NCBI GenBank assembly: GCA_045578205.1
Contig: JAZNJU010000138.1
Coordinates: 1-6,339 of the forward strand
DNA length: 6,339 nt
From: RGIG8748 sp045578205
GTDB lineage: Bacteria; Bacillota; Clostridia; UMGS1810
Reading direction: 5' to 3'
Part shown: piece after piece, positions 4,944-6,339 of the stretch
How positions within the stretch are numbered: position 1 is the first letter of the stretch
How the letters are laid out: each line of letters starts with the position of its first letter
Position numbers and translations under genes: made by a program
The notes under the pieces: generated by a model
Seen by the model: only the letters and a program-made list of their open reading frames with translations
The model's database searches: none
Told to the model about the DNA's origin: nothing

Positions 4944-5463
4944 AATCATCCTCCTCTAACGATGCAAATACATCCTCATAAAATTCATTCTGATATGTTG
5001 CATCACCCTCATAGCACGCCATGGCAAGTTCTGCCTTTGGCTCAACCGGACTGTTGTGTACATAGCCGTTCTCAACACCCCATGCAAGAGCGGCAAAAAT
5101 GATGATAACAGCAATTATAGCGGCAATTATCAAAAGCGCCTTGGAACCGCCGGATGAAGCAGGCTTTGAAAGAGGCGGAGTATCGAAACCATCTTTGAAG
5201 ATGGTTTTGGAATCTTCGTATCCTTTTCCTCCGGAAGTTCCGCCTCCAACTATGCCGAATCCGCTTTTTTTCGGTGGTATAGGCTGTTCAACTTCGGGCA
5301 CATCATCCGCGGGTGTCCAGGTTTTCACAATCACCACAGAAGCAGTTTTAACACAATCGCATATGCTGCATCTTGATACTGTCATACTGTTTTCTGCGTC
5401 ACAGTCGGGGCATAGCCAACTGTCACAGGGTCTTTTGTATTTCAAAATAACTTTTGTTTCCAC
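4933..5463 (-). CDS. RanBP2-type zinc finger, single-span membrane protein
   Basis: A 176-residue protein and the first gene of the cluster. The N-terminal part has W16 and the pattern C-x2-C-x3-N-x6-C-x2-C (Cys18, 21, 32, 35; Asn25; sequence DSWLCPDCDAENSMTVSRCS). That is the RanBP2-type zinc finger signature, including the conserved Trp and Asn. A Pro- and Gly-rich linker (~50-108) contains possible phospho-acceptors (EDSKTIFKDGFDTPPLS). One strong hydrophobic span lies at 109-129 (ALLIIAAIIAVIIIFAALAW), followed by a ~47-residue acidic tail ending EEDDYDL. There is no N-terminal signal, so the finger is probably cytoplasmic and the tail outside. The start is GTG 5463 with AGGAG 7 nt upstream, downstream of a consensus promoter. 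Its last codons carry the Shine-Dalgarno of the next gene. I do not recognise the full-length family. A membrane adaptor for the kinase system is plausible. Confidence 0.85.
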   Translation of the reverse strand: METKVILKYKRPCDSWLCPDCDAENSMTVSRCSICDCVKTASVVIVKTWTPADDVPEVEQPIPPKKSGFGIVGGGTSGGKGYEDSKTIFKDGFDTPPLSKPASSGGSKALLIIAAIIAVIIIFAALAWGVENGYVHNSPVEPKAELAMACYEGDATYQNEFYEDVFASLEEDDYDL

Positions 5464-5494
5464 AATATGTCTCCTACTGAATTTTAATAAGTTG

Positions 5495-5524
5495 ATTATA
5501 CTACCTTATGGATTATTATGTCAA
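5495..5524 (-). promoter_or_regulatory. Sigma-A promoter for the kinase/phosphatase/VWA cluster
   Basis: Exact -35 TTGACA (5524-5519) and exact -10 TATAAT (5500-5495) with an 18-bp spacer lie about 30 bp before the GTG start. The upstream 30-35 bp are almost pure A/T and could act as an UP element. This is the only convincing promoter for the six genes to its left, and it suggests fairly strong basal expression. No clear operator repeat is seen. Confidence 0.88.
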
Positions 5525-5553
5525 TAAAATATATATTTTGTAATACTATTTTC

Positions 5554-5590
5554 AAAAAATAAAATCCGAAAGCATTGCGCTTTCGGATTT
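5554..5590 (-). terminator. Intrinsic terminator after the 6338-5598 gene
   Basis: A perfect 12-bp stem (AAATCCGAAAGC paired with GCTTTCGGATTT, 5590-5579 with 5573-5562) has a 5-nt loop and is followed on the minus strand by a T-rich run. It begins 7 bp past the stop codon and separates this gene from the next transcription unit. The flanking A/T runs could let it work on either strand, but only the minus strand has a gene ending here. Confidence 0.93.
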
Positions 5591-5597
5591 AAAAGTA

Positions 5598-6338
5598 TTA
5601 GTCGTTGTCAAGAATGTTTTCTATCTGTTCTTTGCTGTAGAAGATAGAACTTACATACCACTTACCGTCAATTTTGCAAACAACCATTTCTTCGGTTTCG
5701 CTGTCTTCGTCATCGCTTCCTTTTATGGTTGTTCTTACTTTTATAACTCTTACATCCTGAAGAGCATCTTCGGGATAGTCATAGATTTTCTGGTCTGAAA
5801 GATATTCTGCAAGAGTCTCTATCTCATCTTTTTCGTACTTTGTAACTTTCTTGACTTCGATGGATGCTTTAAGACGGTCGCCGTATTCATCTTCCAATTC
5901 ATCTACAACATCTTCTGCTCTGTCGTTGTACTCATCGATGATATCCTGTTCATCATCATAGTCTCTGTAGTCATTGTCGAGCATAAACTCAAGCATATAC
6001 GGGTCCACGGAGAGTTCGTACATGGTTTTGCCATCACCTTTGACAGTGGCTTTAGTCATCTTTTCAATTGTCTTCACGGAACCGTGTTTGAATATTCCTA
6101 AAGAAAATACAATAACAATTACCGCAACAACTGCAACAATACCTGCTACAATCGGAACGATGGCTTTGGCAGCACCGCCTTTTGCAGGTTCACTGTAAAA
6201 AGCAGGTTCATGAGGAGGAACGTAACCTCCGCTCACAGGTTCTTCCATGACAGGTGCCGCTGCTTCCAGTTTGGAACCGCAGTTTTCGCAGAACATGGAG
6301 TCATCGGGATTGTTAGTACCGCAATTTGGACAAAACAT
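5598..6338 (-). CDS. Zinc-ribbon membrane protein with extracytoplasmic NTF2-like domain (tentative)
   Basis: A 246-residue protein that appears complete: ATG at 6338 gives the usual zinc-ribbon opening MFCPNCGTNNPDDSMFCENC, with Cys at 3, 6, 17 and 20. The upstream region is outside the window, so the ribosome binding site cannot be checked. A Pro-rich linker (26-52) leads to one hydrophobic span at about 59-83 (AIVPIVAGIVAVVAVIVIVF). The remaining ~160 residues are acidic and predicted to be outside. They begin with VKTIEKMTKATVKGDGKTMY, typical of small NTF2-like/DUF4878-type exported domains, and end with VVCKIDGKWYVSSI, a common closing strand of such folds. The middle is rich in Asp/Glu (YRDYDDEQDIIDEYNDRAED). 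This zinc ribbon-linker-span-exported domain plan is common in Clostridia, function unknown. It has its own terminator, so it is a separate unit from the kinase cluster. A functional link is suggested only by proximity and similar architecture. Confidence 0.82.
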   Translation of the reverse strand: MFCPNCGTNNPDDSMFCENCGSKLEAAAPVMEEPVSGGYVPPHEPAFYSEPAKGGAAKAIVPIVAGIVAVVAVIVIVFSLGIFKHGSVKTIEKMTKATVKGDGKTMYELSVDPYMLEFMLDNDYRDYDDEQDIIDEYNDRAEDVVDELEDEYGDRLKASIEVKKVTKYEKDEIETLAEYLSDQKIYDYPEDALQDVRVIKVRTTIKGSDDEDSETEEMVVCKIDGKWYVSSIFYSKEQIENILDND

Positions 6339-6339
6339 A

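Noticed and set aside
4933..4953. Ending DDYDL of the RanBP2-finger protein as a third copy of the RAGDL tail
   Set aside because: Only the last two residues agree, and the tail is predicted to lie on the other side of the membrane. It is better explained as an acidic end that carries the next gene's Shine-Dalgarno.
4396..4959. Long plus-strand reading frame (187 codons) opposite the zinc-ribbon membrane gene
   Set aside because: It is the antisense shadow of a gene with clear motifs and a good ribosome binding site; its own translation is Ser-rich low complexity with no start signal.
1095..5463. Anti-phage defence island
   Set aside because: Kinase, phosphatase and VWA genes can occur in defence contexts, but there is no nuclease, helicase, transposase or other defence marker here. 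The flanks are housekeeping (infC).

Overview
The window reads as chromosomal DNA of a low-GC Gram-positive bacterium, most likely a member of the Clostridia. The reasons are moderate AT-richness, strong GGAGG-type ribosome binding sites, consensus sigma-A promoters (TTGACA/TATAAT) and an infC gene with a Firmicutes-style attenuated leader. Every convincing gene lies on the minus strand, so the window is best read from its right end to its left end.

Right end (6338 to 5554): a self-contained gene for a membrane-anchored zinc-ribbon protein with an extracytoplasmic domain, closed by a strong intrinsic terminator.

Centre (5524 to 1095): a consensus promoter drives a compact six-gene cluster. 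In order it encodes a RanBP2-type zinc finger protein with one membrane span; a zinc-ribbon protein with one membrane span and an acidic, repeat-bearing tail; a von Willebrand factor A (VWA/TerY-like) protein; a PP2C Ser/Thr phosphatase; a small zinc-ribbon protein with a Pro/Ala-rich tail; and a Ser/Thr kinase with an unassigned C-terminal domain. Gaps are 19 to 27 bp, and the first two genes overlap. VWA + PP2C + kinase matches the TerY-P triad known from comparative genomics of tellurite-resistance-associated systems, but no TerC/TerD-type gene is present here. The likely working model is a reversible Ser/Thr phosphorylation module with membrane-tethered zinc-binding adaptors. The small zinc-ribbon protein and the kinase end in the same C-terminal sequence, F-x-R-A-G-D-L, written with different synonymous codons at all five RAGDL positions. 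This points to a shared functional tail.

Left part (1075 to 496): a probable N-terminal remnant of an ElaA-like GNAT acetyltransferase, then a MaoC-family (R)-hydratase gene.

Left end (480 to 1): a consensus promoter, an L20-type leader with a terminator and a competing antiterminator pairing, and the 5' part of infC (translation initiation factor IF-3), which probably starts at a rare AUC codon.

No tRNA, rRNA, CRISPR array, insertion sequence or prophage gene was seen.
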